From NCBI GenBank assembly GCA_009837885.1, contig VXSP01000046.1, positions 62,001-126,000 on the forward strand: DNA of 64,000 nt. Direction: 5' to 3'. Below are positions 1-9,070 of this stretch, in pieces; the first letter of the stretch is position 1; every line of letters begins with the position of its first letter. The notes under the pieces were generated by a model. It was given only the letters and a program-made list of their open reading frames with translations, was not told the DNA's origin and searched no databases. The DNA is from Holophagales bacterium. Its GTDB lineage: Bacteria > Acidobacteriota > Thermoanaerobaculia > Multivoradales > Multivoraceae. A program made the position numbers and the translations under genes.

Positions 1-1506
1 GAAGATGTCGAAGACGCCGGGATGGTTCCGGTTCGCCTCGAAGTAGAGGAAGGCGCCGTCGGCGGAGACCTGGGGGGAACGGACGACGAAGTCGCCCTCC
101 GTGACCTGATGCCGTTCGCCGGTCGCCGTGTCCATCAGGCTGAGCTGGGAGTAGCCGGTTTCCTCGGACAGGAAGAAGACCGTGCTGTCGTCCGGCAGCC
201 AGCCCAGATTGCGAAAGGCGTAGTTGATCCAGGCCGGCTCGGACATCCTGTGCAGGGGACGCAGTTCAGCGGTTTCGAGGTCGATGCCGGCGATCCAGCG
301 GTCCTTGTTGTCCGTCGAGTAGACCTGCACAACGGCCCGCGATCCCTCCCGGTTGAAGGACACCGGGCCGAAGCGGACCGGCCGGGGCCCGGGCTCGTTC
401 TCGCCGGCCTCCTCCTCGCCGGCCTCCTCGTCCTTCTGCTCTACCGACTCCGCTTCGGTATCGGCCGCGTCCTCGCCGTCGCCGGCCTGCTTCGCCGCTG
501 CTTCCCGGGCCTTCTTCCGCTCCCGCGCCGCTTCGCGCAGGTCGGCCAGCGGATCGTCGGCAAGACCCGGCAGCACGGAGAGGTCGAGCGTCGCGGGTTC
601 CGCGTCGCCGGCGCGCAACAGGAGCAGCGTTTCGCCGGCCGTCTCCGCCGTGCCGACTTTCATCCGGACCTCTTCGACGTCGACCATGCCGGTGGCGGTG
701 ACGTAGTTCGGCATCCTGTCGCGGAGGCCCTCGTCGCGCTCCTTCGGACGGGTCCGCACGAGCAGGCGGTCGAGCGCTGGCGACAGGGCCGAGCCGGCCA
801 CTTCCACCTCCTTGCCCAGGTAGTGGGGAAGGGCCGGCCGGCTGGGGTCGGCGGCCTGGCGTTCCCTGTGGACCTCCAGGTTTCGTTCCTCGCGTTCGCG
901 TCGCTGCCGGACGATCTCGAGCAGTCGCGGCTGCTGGCGCTCCAGGTAGCCGGCCCTGAGGTCCTGTTCGGAGCGCGACTGTTGGGGATCGTCGTCCGTC
1001 CGGACGTCGAAAGGTTGCCTGAGCAGGCCGGTCTCCCGCTCCCGCACGAACCACACGCCGGCGCGGCGGAAGGCGACATCGCCGCCGGCGGTGAAGAAGG
1101 GCGTGGTCTCCGTTGTGGCGGTTCGGGTGATCTGGATCAGGCTGCCGTCACGGTCGAGGTCGCGGACGAAGACGTCGCCCGCCTTGACGAAGACCCGGCG
1201 CCGCCGTTCACGGTCCCAGTTGCCGCCCGCGGTTTCCGCGCCGGCGCGGTCGCGGTCGGAGACCAGGACCGTTTCGCGCTCATCGAGGTCGAGCCGGTAG
1301 AGATCGCGGGTCTCCTCGCCCTCCCGCTTGCGCTGGAAGTAGACGCTGTCGCCGTCGCTGCTCCAGTACGGCCCCTCCGGCTGGCGGCCCAGCCAGTCGG
1401 GATGGGCCATGATCCGCTCGAGAGTGACGTCGTCCTGCGCCCCGAGGGGAAGGACGGGCAGGAGCAGGCCCGCGGCCAGAACTACCGCGAGCGGTCGAAC
1501 GGACAA
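1..1506 (-). CDS. S9-type prolyl oligopeptidase family protein, N-terminal part (runs off left edge)
   Basis: The minus strand stays open from a TTG at 1506 to the window edge, about 502 codons. It is not in the ORF track because its stop lies outside. The N-terminus reads as a Sec signal peptide (VVLAAGLLLPVLPLGAQ). Propeller-like blades follow, such as PYWSSDGDSVYFQRKR and GWLPDDSTVFFLSEETGYSQ. An acidic, Lys/Glu-rich insertion sits around residues 325-370. This matches the beta-propeller domain of secreted S9 peptidases (DPP4/acylaminoacyl peptidase type). The catalytic alpha/beta-hydrolase domain would lie beyond the edge, so activity cannot be judged. The start follows the upstream TPR gene's stop by 4 nt, suggesting one transcript. 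The TTG start was chosen from the signal peptide; no clear ribosome site is visible. Confidence 0.72.
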   Translation of the reverse strand, partial: MSVRPLAVVLAAGLLLPVLPLGAQDDVTLERIMAHPDWLGRQPEGPYWSSDGDSVYFQRKREGEETRDLYRLDLDERETVLVSDRDRAGAETAGGNWDRERRRRVFVKAGDVFVRDLDRDGSLIQITRTATTETTPFFTAGGDVAFRRAGVWFVRERETGLLRQPFDVRTDDDPQQSRSEQDLRAGYLERQQPRLLEIVRQRREREERNLEVHRERQAADPSRPALPHYLGKEVEVAGSALSPALDRLLVRTRPKERDEGLRDRMPNYVTATGMVDVEEVRMKVGTAETAGETLLLLRAGDAEPATLDLSVLPGLADDPLADLREAARERKKAREAAAKQAGDGEDAADTEAESVEQKDEEAGEEEAGENEPGPRPVRFGPVSFNREGSRAVVQVYSTDNKDRWIAGIDLETAELRPLHRMSEPAWINYAFRNLGWLPDDSTVFFLSEETGYSQLSLMDTATGERHQVTEGDFVVRSPQVSADGAFLYFEANRNHPGVFDIF

Positions 1507-1510
1507 ACTG

Positions 1511-2587
1511 CTACAGGGACTCGAAGTACTCGATCATCGCCTGGGCGGTGGCGGCTTCCGGATGATTGGGGGCCACCTCCAGGAACTTCCTGAACGTCTC
1601 GAGGGCCTTGTCGTTCTCCGACTGGGCGGCGTAACAGAGGCCGAGCATGTTGAGTGCTTCGGGGTGATTCGGGTTGAAGCCGATGACCTGCTCCAGCCTC
1701 GCCAGGGCCTCGGCGATGTTGCCGGCGTTGTACAGGTCGGCCGCCTCGTTGAAGAGGTTCTTGGATGCCTTCTCCGGGTCAGTGGCCTGAAGGGCCGAGA
1801 GCGCGGTCGCGGCCTTGTCGTCCATTCCCAGCGCGTTGTAGCCGGCGTAGAGGATCTGGTTCATGTTCTCCAAGTCCTCGCCCTCCGCAGCCACCTGTTC
1901 CGCGTACTCCACGGCCCGGACATGGTCGCCCCGGAAGGAGTAGATGCGGGCAAGTCCGCCCATCGCCGACGTCAGGTCCGCCTTCTTCGCCAGCGCTTCC
2001 TGGAACATGAACTCCGCCGTTTCGTAGTCGCCGGAATTCAACGCGTTGCTGCCCTGGTTGTAGAGCTTGATCGCGCTGCCGCGGGCCTCGGCTTCCAGGT
2101 CCACTTGCTCGGACGGTTGCGGGATGCCGGCCGCCTCGAACTGCGCCGCCTGCTGCTTCAGTGCCTGCTCTTCGGAGGTCAGGTTCCAGTCACCGCCGCC
2201 CGGGAGCTGGCTCAGCCTCGTTTCGTTGCGGGCGGGGATGCGGACGTTGCCCACCCGCCGGGTCACGTAGCCTTCCTTCTTCAGTTCGACGGTGAAGCCG
2301 CCGCGCTCGTGCGTGACGACGTTCTTGATCATGATCCGGAAGCGTCCGTTCCTCCCGGAGTAGTGCACTTCCCGGAACGTCGGCGCTTCGGGATTCGTGA
2401 AGATGATCTCCACGCCCTCGAGGGTGTCGCCGGTCGTGGCGTCGAAGATCTGCCCCCACACGGTGCCGGGAAGTTGCGCCGCTGCCGGTGCGACGAGTGC
2501 GAGCGCAAGGAAGATGCAGAGAGCGGCAGCGAAGGGTCCGGACCGCACCGGCTGCTCGAGAGTCCACGGTTCGCGAATCGGCTTCAT
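1511..2587 (-). CDS. Secreted carboxypeptidase-regulatory-like / TPR repeat protein
   Basis: The start is ATG 2587 (MKPIREPW), not the ORF-track start at 2608, because AAGGAGGAG lies 5-6 nt upstream of it. A signal peptide (LCIFLALALVAPAAAQ) is followed at about residues 40-115 by a beta-sandwich region (GTVWGQIFDATTGDTLEGVE...) like carboxypeptidase regulatory or PEGA domains. TPR units fill about residues 170-350 (AIKLYNQGSNALNSGDYETA; NPNHPEALNMLGLCYAAQ). This points to an exported scaffold or adaptor for protein-protein contacts. It lies directly upstream of the S9 peptidase on the same strand, so the two may work together at the envelope; that link is inference. No specific function can be assigned. 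Confidence 0.78.
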   Translation of the reverse strand: MKPIREPWTLEQPVRSGPFAAALCIFLALALVAPAAAQLPGTVWGQIFDATTGDTLEGVEIIFTNPEAPTFREVHYSGRNGRFRIMIKNVVTHERGGFTVELKKEGYVTRRVGNVRIPARNETRLSQLPGGGDWNLTSEEQALKQQAAQFEAAGIPQPSEQVDLEAEARGSAIKLYNQGSNALNSGDYETAEFMFQEALAKKADLTSAMGGLARIYSFRGDHVRAVEYAEQVAAEGEDLENMNQILYAGYNALGMDDKAATALSALQATDPEKASKNLFNEAADLYNAGNIAEALARLEQVIGFNPNHPEALNMLGLCYAAQSENDKALETFRKFLEVAPNHPEAATAQAMIEYFESL

Positions 2588-2657
2588 CGTCTCCTCCTTC
2601 GGCCGCACGGGCTCATGGCGGAATCTGCAGGCGCGCGCTCTTTAGAATAACAGAGCC

Positions 2658-4091
2658 GTGGTTGCGGATCCTGGCTCTCGCCTCAGGCGCCATCCGGCCT
2701 GGCCGAAGGTGCTGCAGATCTGCCGGGCCGCGGCGGAGCGGGGCGGTTGTGTGCGCGTTGTGGGTGGCTCGGTGCGGGACGCGATGCTCGACCGGCCCTT
2801 CACCGAGTTCGACCTGGAGGCCTTCCGGATCGCGCCGAAGGACCTCGACCGAATGCTGGCGGACCTGGGCCTGCGCGTCGACCGGGTCGGCCGCGCCTTC
2901 TCGGTCGTCAAGCTGCGCGGCGTTCCCGTCGACGTTGCCCTGCCGCGTCGCGAGGTCAGCGTCGGAGCCGGTCACCGCGACTTCCTCGTCGACGCCGACC
3001 CGGACATGACCGTCGAACAAGCCGCCGAGCGCCGCGACTTCACCATCAACGCGATCTCTTACGAACCGCTGGCCGGTCGCGTCGACGATCCTCTGGGAGG
3101 CAAGGCGGATCTTGAACTCCGGCGGCTGCGTCACGCGTCGCACCGGTTCCCGGAGGATCCGCTTCGGGTGTTGCGCGGAATGCAGCTCGTGGCCCGCCTG
3201 GGGCTCGAACCGGAATCCACGACCGTGGACCTGTGTTCCGCCATCGGGTGGAGCGAAATCAGCGTGGAGCGCGTCTTCGAGGAGTGGCGGAAGCTGCTCC
3301 TGCTGGGAGACGAGATCGGACGCGGGCTTCGGTTCCTGCAGGCGACCGGGTGGCTCCGGGGCTATCCGGAACTCCAGGCCACGGTCGGCTGCGAACAGGA
3401 TCCGGAATGGCATCCCGAGGGCGACGTCTGGACCCATACGGGGCACGTCCTGGACGCCTTCGCCACTGAGCGCCTGGGAGACGACGAGGAGGACCTGGTC
3501 GTCGGGCTGGCCTGTGTCTGCCACGACCTGGGCAAGCCCGCGACGACCCGATTCGTCGACGGCCGACTCCGTTCCCGCGGCCATGAGGCGGCCGGCGAAG
3601 CGCCCACCCGGAGCTTCATGGCCCGGCTCACGAACCGGCGCGGGCTGGTTGACGACGTGGTGCGGCTCGTCGTCGACCACCTCAAGCCCCGCCAGCTCTA
3701 TCAGGGGGGCGCCGGCGACGCCGCCGTTCGCCGGCTGGCCCACCGGGTGAAGCGAATCGACCGCCTGGTGCGGGTTGCGCGCGCCGACGCCAGGGGCCGT
3801 CCGCCGTTGCCGCCAGCGGACTGTGAGGATTGCGACTGGCTGCTTGCGCGGGCGGAAGCGCTGAGGATCAGGGACCAGGCGCCGGCGCCGCTGGTGCTCG
3901 GACGCGACCTGATCGCCCGTGGCCTGCCACCCGGTCCCGAGATCGGCGTTCTCGTCGATCGCTGCTACCAGGCACAGCTGGACGGGGCCTTCGAGGAGAG
4001 GGCCGCGGGCCTGCGCTTTCTCGATTCGGTGCTCCGGCGCCGGATTGTCGCCGGGCGAGGGCCCGGCGATTCCGGCGGCGCGGAATCGTGA
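2658..4091 (+). CDS. cca: CCA tRNA nucleotidyltransferase / poly(A) polymerase-type enzyme with HD domain
   Basis: The protein has 477 aa with a GTG start. The nucleotidyltransferase head carries the class II signature RVVGGSVRDAML, and FTEFDLE holds the metal-binding acidic pair. RRDFTINAISYEPLAGRVDDPLGG and RFPEDPLRVLRGMQLVARL are the template-like neck motifs of the family. An HD-type domain follows at about residues 240-340 (HTGHVLDAFA, CVCHDLGKP, DHLKPRQLY), with its histidines and HD pair intact. The expected role is adding or repairing the 3' CCA of tRNAs. The two tRNAs in this window already encode CCA, so repair or a poly(A) polymerase role is possible. A TAGAAT hexamer 9 nt before the GTG could be a -10 element. 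Confidence 0.9.
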   Translation: MVADPGSRLRRHPAWPKVLQICRAAAERGGCVRVVGGSVRDAMLDRPFTEFDLEAFRIAPKDLDRMLADLGLRVDRVGRAFSVVKLRGVPVDVALPRREVSVGAGHRDFLVDADPDMTVEQAAERRDFTINAISYEPLAGRVDDPLGGKADLELRRLRHASHRFPEDPLRVLRGMQLVARLGLEPESTTVDLCSAIGWSEISVERVFEEWRKLLLLGDEIGRGLRFLQATGWLRGYPELQATVGCEQDPEWHPEGDVWTHTGHVLDAFATERLGDDEEDLVVGLACVCHDLGKPATTRFVDGRLRSRGHEAAGEAPTRSFMARLTNRRGLVDDVVRLVVDHLKPRQLYQGGAGDAAVRRLAHRVKRIDRLVRVARADARGRPPLPPADCEDCDWLLARAEALRIRDQAPAPLVLGRDLIARGLPPGPEIGVLVDRCYQAQLDGAFEERAAGLRFLDSVLRRRIVAGRGPGDSGGAES

Positions 4092-4165
4092 CCGGTTCCC
4101 CGGGCAGCCGGACGAGCGAAACAAGGGCCGCCGGCGGGTCGTCCCTGCAACGAGAGGATGATGAG

Positions 4166-4786
4166 TTGCCAGCGCAGAAAGCGTCCGACCGGGAATCGAT
4201 CCGCGGGTCGACCGACCCTCCCGAGGACTCCGAGCTCGTCCTACGGGCGTCGGCGGGAGACGCCACGGCGTTCGAGGCCCTTGTTCTTCGGTACGAGACA
4301 CCGCTCCGCAAGCTCGTTTACGGCTACGTACTCAACTGGGAGGTTGCCGAGGATGTGGCCCAGGACGCCTTCCTGCTGGCCTTCCGGAAGCTCGATCATC
4401 TGGGAGAGTCGGCCGCGTTCAAGAGCTGGCTCTACCGGATCGCGATCAACCGGGCCCACGACGAGCTGCGCCGGTCGGCGCGTTGGAGCAGGCGGCTTGA
4501 CCGGAACGTGGGGGATGAAGCGCTCGCCGAACTGCCGGCGGCGGGAGCGGAGTCGGCCGTCGAGTCGCGGCTGTTGCGGCGCGCTCTCGTTCGCGAGCTG
4601 GCGCGGTTGCCGAAGAGCCAGCGAACGGCGGTGGTGCTGAAGGATGTGGTGGGGATGAAGTACGTGGAGATCGCGGAGTGTCTGGGCTGTCCGATCGGCA
4701 CGGCGCAGATCCGGGTCCATCGGGGCCGGCAGAAGCTCCGGCGCCGGCTCGGCGAGCCGGGCTCCGGGGCAGGAGGAGGTACATGA
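4166..4786 (+). CDS. ECF-family RNA polymerase sigma factor
   Basis: Region 2 is clear: DATAFEALVLRYETPLRKLVYGY, then WEVAEDVAQDAFLLAFRKLD and FKSWLYRIAINRAHDELRR. Region 4 follows: ELARLPKSQRTAVVLKDVVGMKYVEIAECLGCPIGTAQIRVHRGR. Two starts are possible: TTG 4166 with GAGAGG upstream, or GTG 4088 overlapping the cca stop. TTG gives a normal-length leader before the sigma-2 domain. The stop overlaps the ATG of the next gene (ATGA), indicating translational coupling to its probable anti-sigma partner. As an ECF factor it should direct RNA polymerase to a small regulon, plausibly including the envelope-stress and RND genes behind it. The regulon link is inference. Confidence 0.9.
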   Translation: MPAQKASDRESIRGSTDPPEDSELVLRASAGDATAFEALVLRYETPLRKLVYGYVLNWEVAEDVAQDAFLLAFRKLDHLGESAAFKSWLYRIAINRAHDELRRSARWSRRLDRNVGDEALAELPAAGAESAVESRLLRRALVRELARLPKSQRTAVVLKDVVGMKYVEIAECLGCPIGTAQIRVHRGRQKLRRRLGEPGSGAGGGT

Positions 4787-5205
4787 TGAGGGAGGAGAAG
4801 AGGTCGAGCCGACCGGGGGAGGCCGGGAAGCTCGACGCGCTGTTCGATGCGCTGCGTGAGGAGTGCGCGGCGCCGCCGGCGGCGCCGGGTTTCCTGGCGG
4901 GTTTCAGGGCCCGCCGTGACGCCTGGCTGGAGCGCCAGGATCAGGCTGCGCCCTGGCGGTTGCTTGCCCTGCGCCTGTCACCTGTCGGTGCGCTTGCGGC
5001 CGGCGCCGCGCTGGTCATGACGCTCAACTCCGGCGCCCAGCCAATCGCTTCGGAGACGGTCCCGGAAACCTCGGCGACCGCGGAGTATCCGGATCCCTTC
5101 GTGGCGGGACTGGAAGAGGCCGGCGTGGCGACGGTGGCAATGAACGACGATGACGCCGGTTACGAACTGCTGGCCGTCCTCTACGAACCGATGGGGACAC
5201 GATGA
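4783..5205 (+). CDS. Probable membrane-anchored anti-sigma factor
   Basis: The protein has 140 aa. AGGAGG lies a few bases before ATG 4783, which overlaps the sigma-factor stop. The N-terminal half is charged and cytosolic-like (KLDALFDALREECAAPPAAPGFLAGFRARRDAW). One transmembrane segment follows at about residues 63-78 (SPVGALAAGAALVMTL), then a short exported tail ending VLYEPMGTR. Position and topology fit an anti-sigma factor that holds the ECF sigma at the membrane. The His-x3-Cys-x2-Cys zinc motif of ZAS-type anti-sigmas is absent, so this would be a non-zinc type. The call rests mainly on gene order; the sequence alone does not prove it. Confidence 0.55.
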   Translation: MMREEKRSSRPGEAGKLDALFDALREECAAPPAAPGFLAGFRARRDAWLERQDQAAPWRLLALRLSPVGALAAGAALVMTLNSGAQPIASETVPETSATAEYPDPFVAGLEEAGVATVAMNDDDAGYELLAVLYEPMGTR

Positions 5206-5798
5206 TGACGAACGGTCCCACGAAGTTGTGGATGGGTGTCGCGCTGGGTTCCGTGCTGGTCGTGGGCGTGTCCGCCGGTCTGGTGGCGGACCGGCTTCTG
5301 CCGGAACCCCGTGCCGCCAGCGAGAAGCGGGAGGCCCCGGCGCAGGCGCGCGCTTCCAGATCGTCCTCGATGTTCCATTTCGACTGCCGAGACCGGGAGG
5401 AGGACTCGGCTGAAGCGTCGTCGAGTTCGGCGCCGGAAGAACCGACCGATGCCGCCCGTTCGGAGGCCGGCGACGAGTACAGGGCGAAGGTGACCCACCG
5501 CATGGCGCGGCGTCTGGACCTCGATCCGGAGCAGGTCGCGGCCCTCGAGCCGATCGTCGGCGAGGCGATGGTGCGAGGCCGCCTCTACTGGACCGGGGCC
5601 CGTGAGGAGTTCTGCGCCATGCAGAAGGACTTCCACCGGCAGGTGGGGGAGCTCCTCCGTCCCGATCAGGCCGTCCGCTTCGACGAGATGCAGAAGGAGC
5701 TGTGGGAACGGAGCCGGCGCCACGAGGATCGTCGCGATCACGACGGCCGCGGTCGCGGTCGCCATGGTGACGGCGACTCGCCGGGAGAGTGCCAGTGA
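5202..5798 (+). CDS. Spy/CpxP-like periplasmic stress or metal sensor protein
   Basis: The protein has 198 aa and starts at ATGATGA over the preceding stop. An N-terminal anchor (LWMGVALGSVLVVGVSAGLVA) is followed by a low-complexity linker. A helical region follows (TLDLDPEQ-like: LDLDPEQVAALEPIVGEAM; FHRQVGELLRPDQAVRFDEMQKEL) of the kind found in CpxP, Spy and CnrX/ZraP proteins. The C-terminus is His/Asp/Gly-rich (HEDRRDHDGRGRGRHGDGD) and could bind metal. Such proteins sense envelope stress or metals and often sit with ECF sigma/anti-sigma genes and RND pumps, as here. A role as the signal input for the sigma switch is inference. Confidence 0.7.
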   Translation: MMTNGPTKLWMGVALGSVLVVGVSAGLVADRLLPEPRAASEKREAPAQARASRSSSMFHFDCRDREEDSAEASSSSAPEEPTDAARSEAGDEYRAKVTHRMARRLDLDPEQVAALEPIVGEAMVRGRLYWTGAREEFCAMQKDFHRQVGELLRPDQAVRFDEMQKELWERSRRHEDRRDHDGRGRGRHGDGDSPGECQ

Positions 5799-8700
5799 GC
5801 GCCGACGAAAGAGAGAGCTCGATGGAAGAGCAGGGGGCCGGCCTGCGCGGTGGGCCGGAGGAACAGGAGGCGGCTCTGCAGGAGGCGGCGGCGCACCTCC
5901 CCGTCCACCCCTTCATCCGCTTCGCCGTCGAGCGGCGCGTCACCATGTTCATGGCGACGCTCGGCGTACTGGTGCTCGGCTGGCTGTCGCTGACGCGCTT
6001 GCCGCTGGAGTTCCTACCCCTCTTCCAGTCGTCGAACATCTCGGTCCGGGTGCCGTACCAGTCGTCCTCGCCGGAAGAGGTGGCGCGGTCGATCGTCTGG
6101 CCGCTGGAGGACAGCCTCGGGACGATCAACGGCGTCACCATGATCCGGTCGCGGGCAAGCGGCAGTTCCGCCTCCGTGGACATCGAGTTCCGGGACGGAA
6201 CGGACATGGAACTGGCGGCAGTCGACGTGCGCGACCGGATCGACCGGGTGCGCAACGAACTGCCGAGCGATGTCGAACAGATCTACGTCCGCCGGTTCGA
6301 GAGCACGGACATTCCGGTCCTCCGCAGCAGTCTCAGCGCGCCGTGGGACCAGGACGAGCTGAACGACTTCGTCGAGGACGTGCTCCTGCCGCGGATCGAG
6401 CGGCTGGAGGGCGTTGCGCAGGCGCAGGTGTGGGGCATGCTGAGCCGGGAGCTGCGGATCGAGTTGCTGCCCGACCGTATGGCCGCTCTCGGCGTGGACG
6501 TCCGCGAACTGAGACAGGTCCTGCAGAGCAACCACGTCAACGTCTCGGGCGGCTATCTGCGCGAGGGCAGCCGCCGTCTGCTGGTTCGCACCGTCGGCGA
6601 GTTCCAGACGCCGGACCAGATCCGGGACCTGCCCATCCGCGGCGACGGCCTGCGCGTGGGCGACGTGGCCGACGTGAAGTTCGGCTATCCCGACAAGTAC
6701 GAGTACAGCTTCCTGAACGGGCAGGAATCGATCAGCCTGAACGTGAACAAGACGTCGGACGCGAACCTGCTGGAGGTCGTCAACCGGGTCAAGGACGAAC
6801 TGGAGGCGATCCGGCAGACGCCCGAAGGCGAAGGCCTCGAGTTCCGCCACTTCCACGACACGTCGGTCGACGTGCGTCAGGGACTGACCGAACTCGGCCG
6901 GAGCGGCCTCATCGGCGGCGGCCTGGCGATCGTCTTCATGTTCCTGTTCCTGCGCAAGTTCCGGACCACGCTGCTGGTGGCCCTGGCGGTGCCGCTGTCG
7001 CTGGTCATGACCTTCGTGATGATGTACCTCGGCCGTCAGGCGGGCGTCACCGAGATCACGTTGAACGTGATGAGCCTGATGGGGCTGATGCTCGCGATCG
7101 GGATGCTGCTCGACAACTCGATCGTGGTGATCGAGTCGATCTTCCGCCACCGCCAGGAGCTCGGCGCCGACGCGAAGACCGCCGCTCTCGGGGGCGCCAG
7201 CGACGTGGCGATGCCGATCATCTGCTCGACGATGACCACGATGTGCGTGTTCGTGCCGCTCATCTTCTTCGGCAGCGGCGGCGGCGGCCCCGGCAGCTTC
7301 GGGCGCTTCATGGGCGACATCGGCACGACGGTCTGCGTGGTGATGCTGGGTTCCCTTGTCATCTCCCTGACCGTGGTGCCGATGATCGCGGCGATCCTTC
7401 TCAGGTCGGAGAGCAAGCGCCGGTTCAAGCTGCTCGACCGGCTGAACGATCTCTACGGCCGAACACTGGGTTTCACCCTCCGCCACCGCTTCATCTTCAC
7501 GATGGCCATCGGGGCGCTGCTCTACGGTTCCTGGGAGCTGTACAACAGCATCGAGCGGAGCTTCAACCAGCCGTCCCAGGGCCGGGCGCTGACGATCTTC
7601 GTCGAAACGCCCCGGCAGATGGGGATGGACGAGCGCCTGGATCTCTACGACGAGGTCTACGCGATGCTCGACTCCCGGCGCGACGAGTGGGAGATCGCCG
7701 ACATCGCCCACCAGGTGCGCCGGGGCGGCGGCCGCAGCCGGGGCTACGGGGGCGGCAACCGTTTCGAGGTCTACCTCAAGCCGGAGGAGGTCTCGGAAAT
7801 GTCCACGGACGATGTCACGGAACTGATCCGGGAGGCGATGCCGCAGCGGGTCGGCGTCCTGTTCAAGCTCGCCCGGACGGAGTTCGGGCCTCCGGGTTCC
7901 GGAAGATCCGGGATGGACGTGGAACTGATCGGCGAGGACGTGGGCACGCTCGAACTCCTGGTGCCGCGGATCACCCAACGGCTGCGTCAGATTCCCATCG
8001 TGGGCGACATCGACAACTCCTTCGAGAGCGGCGACGACGAGATCCGGGTCTCGGTGAACCGCGAGCGCGCTCTACAGGGTGGCCTGTCGAGTCAGGCGGT
8101 GGCGATGACGGTGAACGGCGCGCTCTCCAGCCGGTCGCTGGCGTACTTCAAGACCGCGGAGCGTGAGATCGGCATGGTCATGCAGTACCGGGAGGAGGAT
8201 CGCGAGACGCTCGATCAGTTGAAGAAGATGCCGGTCCTCGTGTCGGACCCGGACAGCGAGTCGGGAGCGGTCACCCTGCCGATGTCGAGTCTCGCCTCGT
8301 TCAGGGTCCAGAGCGGCCCGTCCGAGATCGAGCGGGAGAACCGTCGCGCCAAGGTGGAGATCGACGTGACGGCCGCGGGCGGCACGCCGGGCTTCATGCT
8401 CCGGCGACCGGTCCAGGCGGCTCTCGCGGACGTGCCGCTGCCGGCAGGCTACGAGTGGTCTCTCGGCAGGAGGTTCATGGAGGAAGAGGAAGACGCGTCG
8501 CGCGCCGTCCTGACGCTGATCCTGGCCGTGGTGCTGATCTACATGATCATGGCGGCCCTGTTCGAGGACTTCCTCCAGCCGTTCACGATCATGCTGTCGA
8601 TTCCCTTCGCCTTCATCGGCGTGGGCCTGATCATGTATCTCGCCGGCCAGCCGCGGGACGGTTCCTCGAACATGGGCCTGTTGATCCTGGCCGGGATCGT

Positions 8701-9070
8701 GGTCAACAACGCGATCGTCCTGATCGATCACATCAACCGGTTGCGGCGCGAGGGCATCGCCCGCGACCAGGCGATCGTTCTGGGCGGCAAGAACCGCCTG
8801 CGGCCCATCCTGATGACGGCCGTGACGACGATTCTGGGCCTGTCGCCGATGGTGGCGCCGTTCTTCCTGCCCGAGGTGTTCGGCCAGCCCGAAGGCCGCG
8901 CCGCCTTCTGGGCGCCGGTGGGCCTCGTCATCCTGGGCGGACTCACCACCTCGACTTTCCTGACCCTGCTAGTGATTCCAACGATCTATTCCCTGGTCGA
9001 CGACGTGAAGCTCTTCGTCCAGCGGGTGGTGCGGGCGGCAGTCACCGTTCCGCGGAGAAAGATGGCATGA
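5795..9070 (+). CDS. RND-family efflux permease, first of two
   Basis: About 1,090 aa, the usual length of AcrB/CzcA-type inner-membrane pumps. The first TM (VTMFMATLGVLVLGWLSLTRLPLE) is followed by a porter domain, then TM2-6 from about residue 360 (IGGGLAIVFMFLFLRKFRTT). The TM4 motif is LMLAIGMLLDNSIVVIESIF, with one Asp where AcrB has two. A second porter domain and TM8-12 follow, ending in FLTLLVIPTIYSLVDDVK. GTG 5795 was chosen because GGGAGAG lies 5-6 nt upstream and it overlaps the previous stop; GTG 5789 and ATG 5822 are alternatives. It should form a proton-driven trimer exporting substrates with the adaptor downstream. The substrate is unknown; the upstream Spy-like gene makes metals possible. 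Confidence 0.9.
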   Translation: MSADERESSMEEQGAGLRGGPEEQEAALQEAAAHLPVHPFIRFAVERRVTMFMATLGVLVLGWLSLTRLPLEFLPLFQSSNISVRVPYQSSSPEEVARSIVWPLEDSLGTINGVTMIRSRASGSSASVDIEFRDGTDMELAAVDVRDRIDRVRNELPSDVEQIYVRRFESTDIPVLRSSLSAPWDQDELNDFVEDVLLPRIERLEGVAQAQVWGMLSRELRIELLPDRMAALGVDVRELRQVLQSNHVNVSGGYLREGSRRLLVRTVGEFQTPDQIRDLPIRGDGLRVGDVADVKFGYPDKYEYSFLNGQESISLNVNKTSDANLLEVVNRVKDELEAIRQTPEGEGLEFRHFHDTSVDVRQGLTELGRSGLIGGGLAIVFMFLFLRKFRTTLLVALAVPLSLVMTFVMMYLGRQAGVTEITLNVMSLMGLMLAIGMLLDNSIVVIESIFRHRQELGADAKTAALGGASDVAMPIICSTMTTMCVFVPLIFFGSGGGGPGSFGRFMGDIGTTVCVVMLGSLVISLTVVPMIAAILLRSESKRRFKLLDRLNDLYGRTLGFTLRHRFIFTMAIGALLYGSWELYNSIERSFNQPSQGRALTIFVETPRQMGMDERLDLYDEVYAMLDSRRDEWEIADIAHQVRRGGGRSRGYGGGNRFEVYLKPEEVSEMSTDDVTELIREAMPQRVGVLFKLARTEFGPPGSGRSGMDVELIGEDVGTLELLVPRITQRLRQIPIVGDIDNSFESGDDEIRVSVNRERALQGGLSSQAVAMTVNGALSSRSLAYFKTAEREIGMVMQYREEDRETLDQLKKMPVLVSDPDSESGAVTLPMSSLASFRVQSGPSEIERENRRAKVEIDVTAAGGTPGFMLRRPVQAALADVPLPAGYEWSLGRRFMEEEEDASRAVLTLILAVVLIYMIMAALFEDFLQPFTIMLSIPFAFIGVGLIMYLAGQPRDGSSNMGLLILAGIVVNNAIVLIDHINRLRREGIARDQAIVLGGKNRLRPILMTAVTTILGLSPMVAPFFLPEVFGQPEGRAAFWAPVGLVILGGLTTSTFLTLLVIPTIYSLVDDVKLFVQRVVRAAVTVPRRKMA

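Noticed and set aside
22-1593. 523-aa plus-strand ORF
   Set aside because: It lies opposite the S9 peptidase frame, has antisense composition and no domain signal.
6014-7978. 654-aa minus-strand ORF
   Set aside because: His/Asp/Gln-rich antisense shadow of the RND permease.
5602-8166. 854-aa plus-strand ORF
   Set aside because: Arg/Pro/Gly-rich shadow in another frame of the first RND permease.
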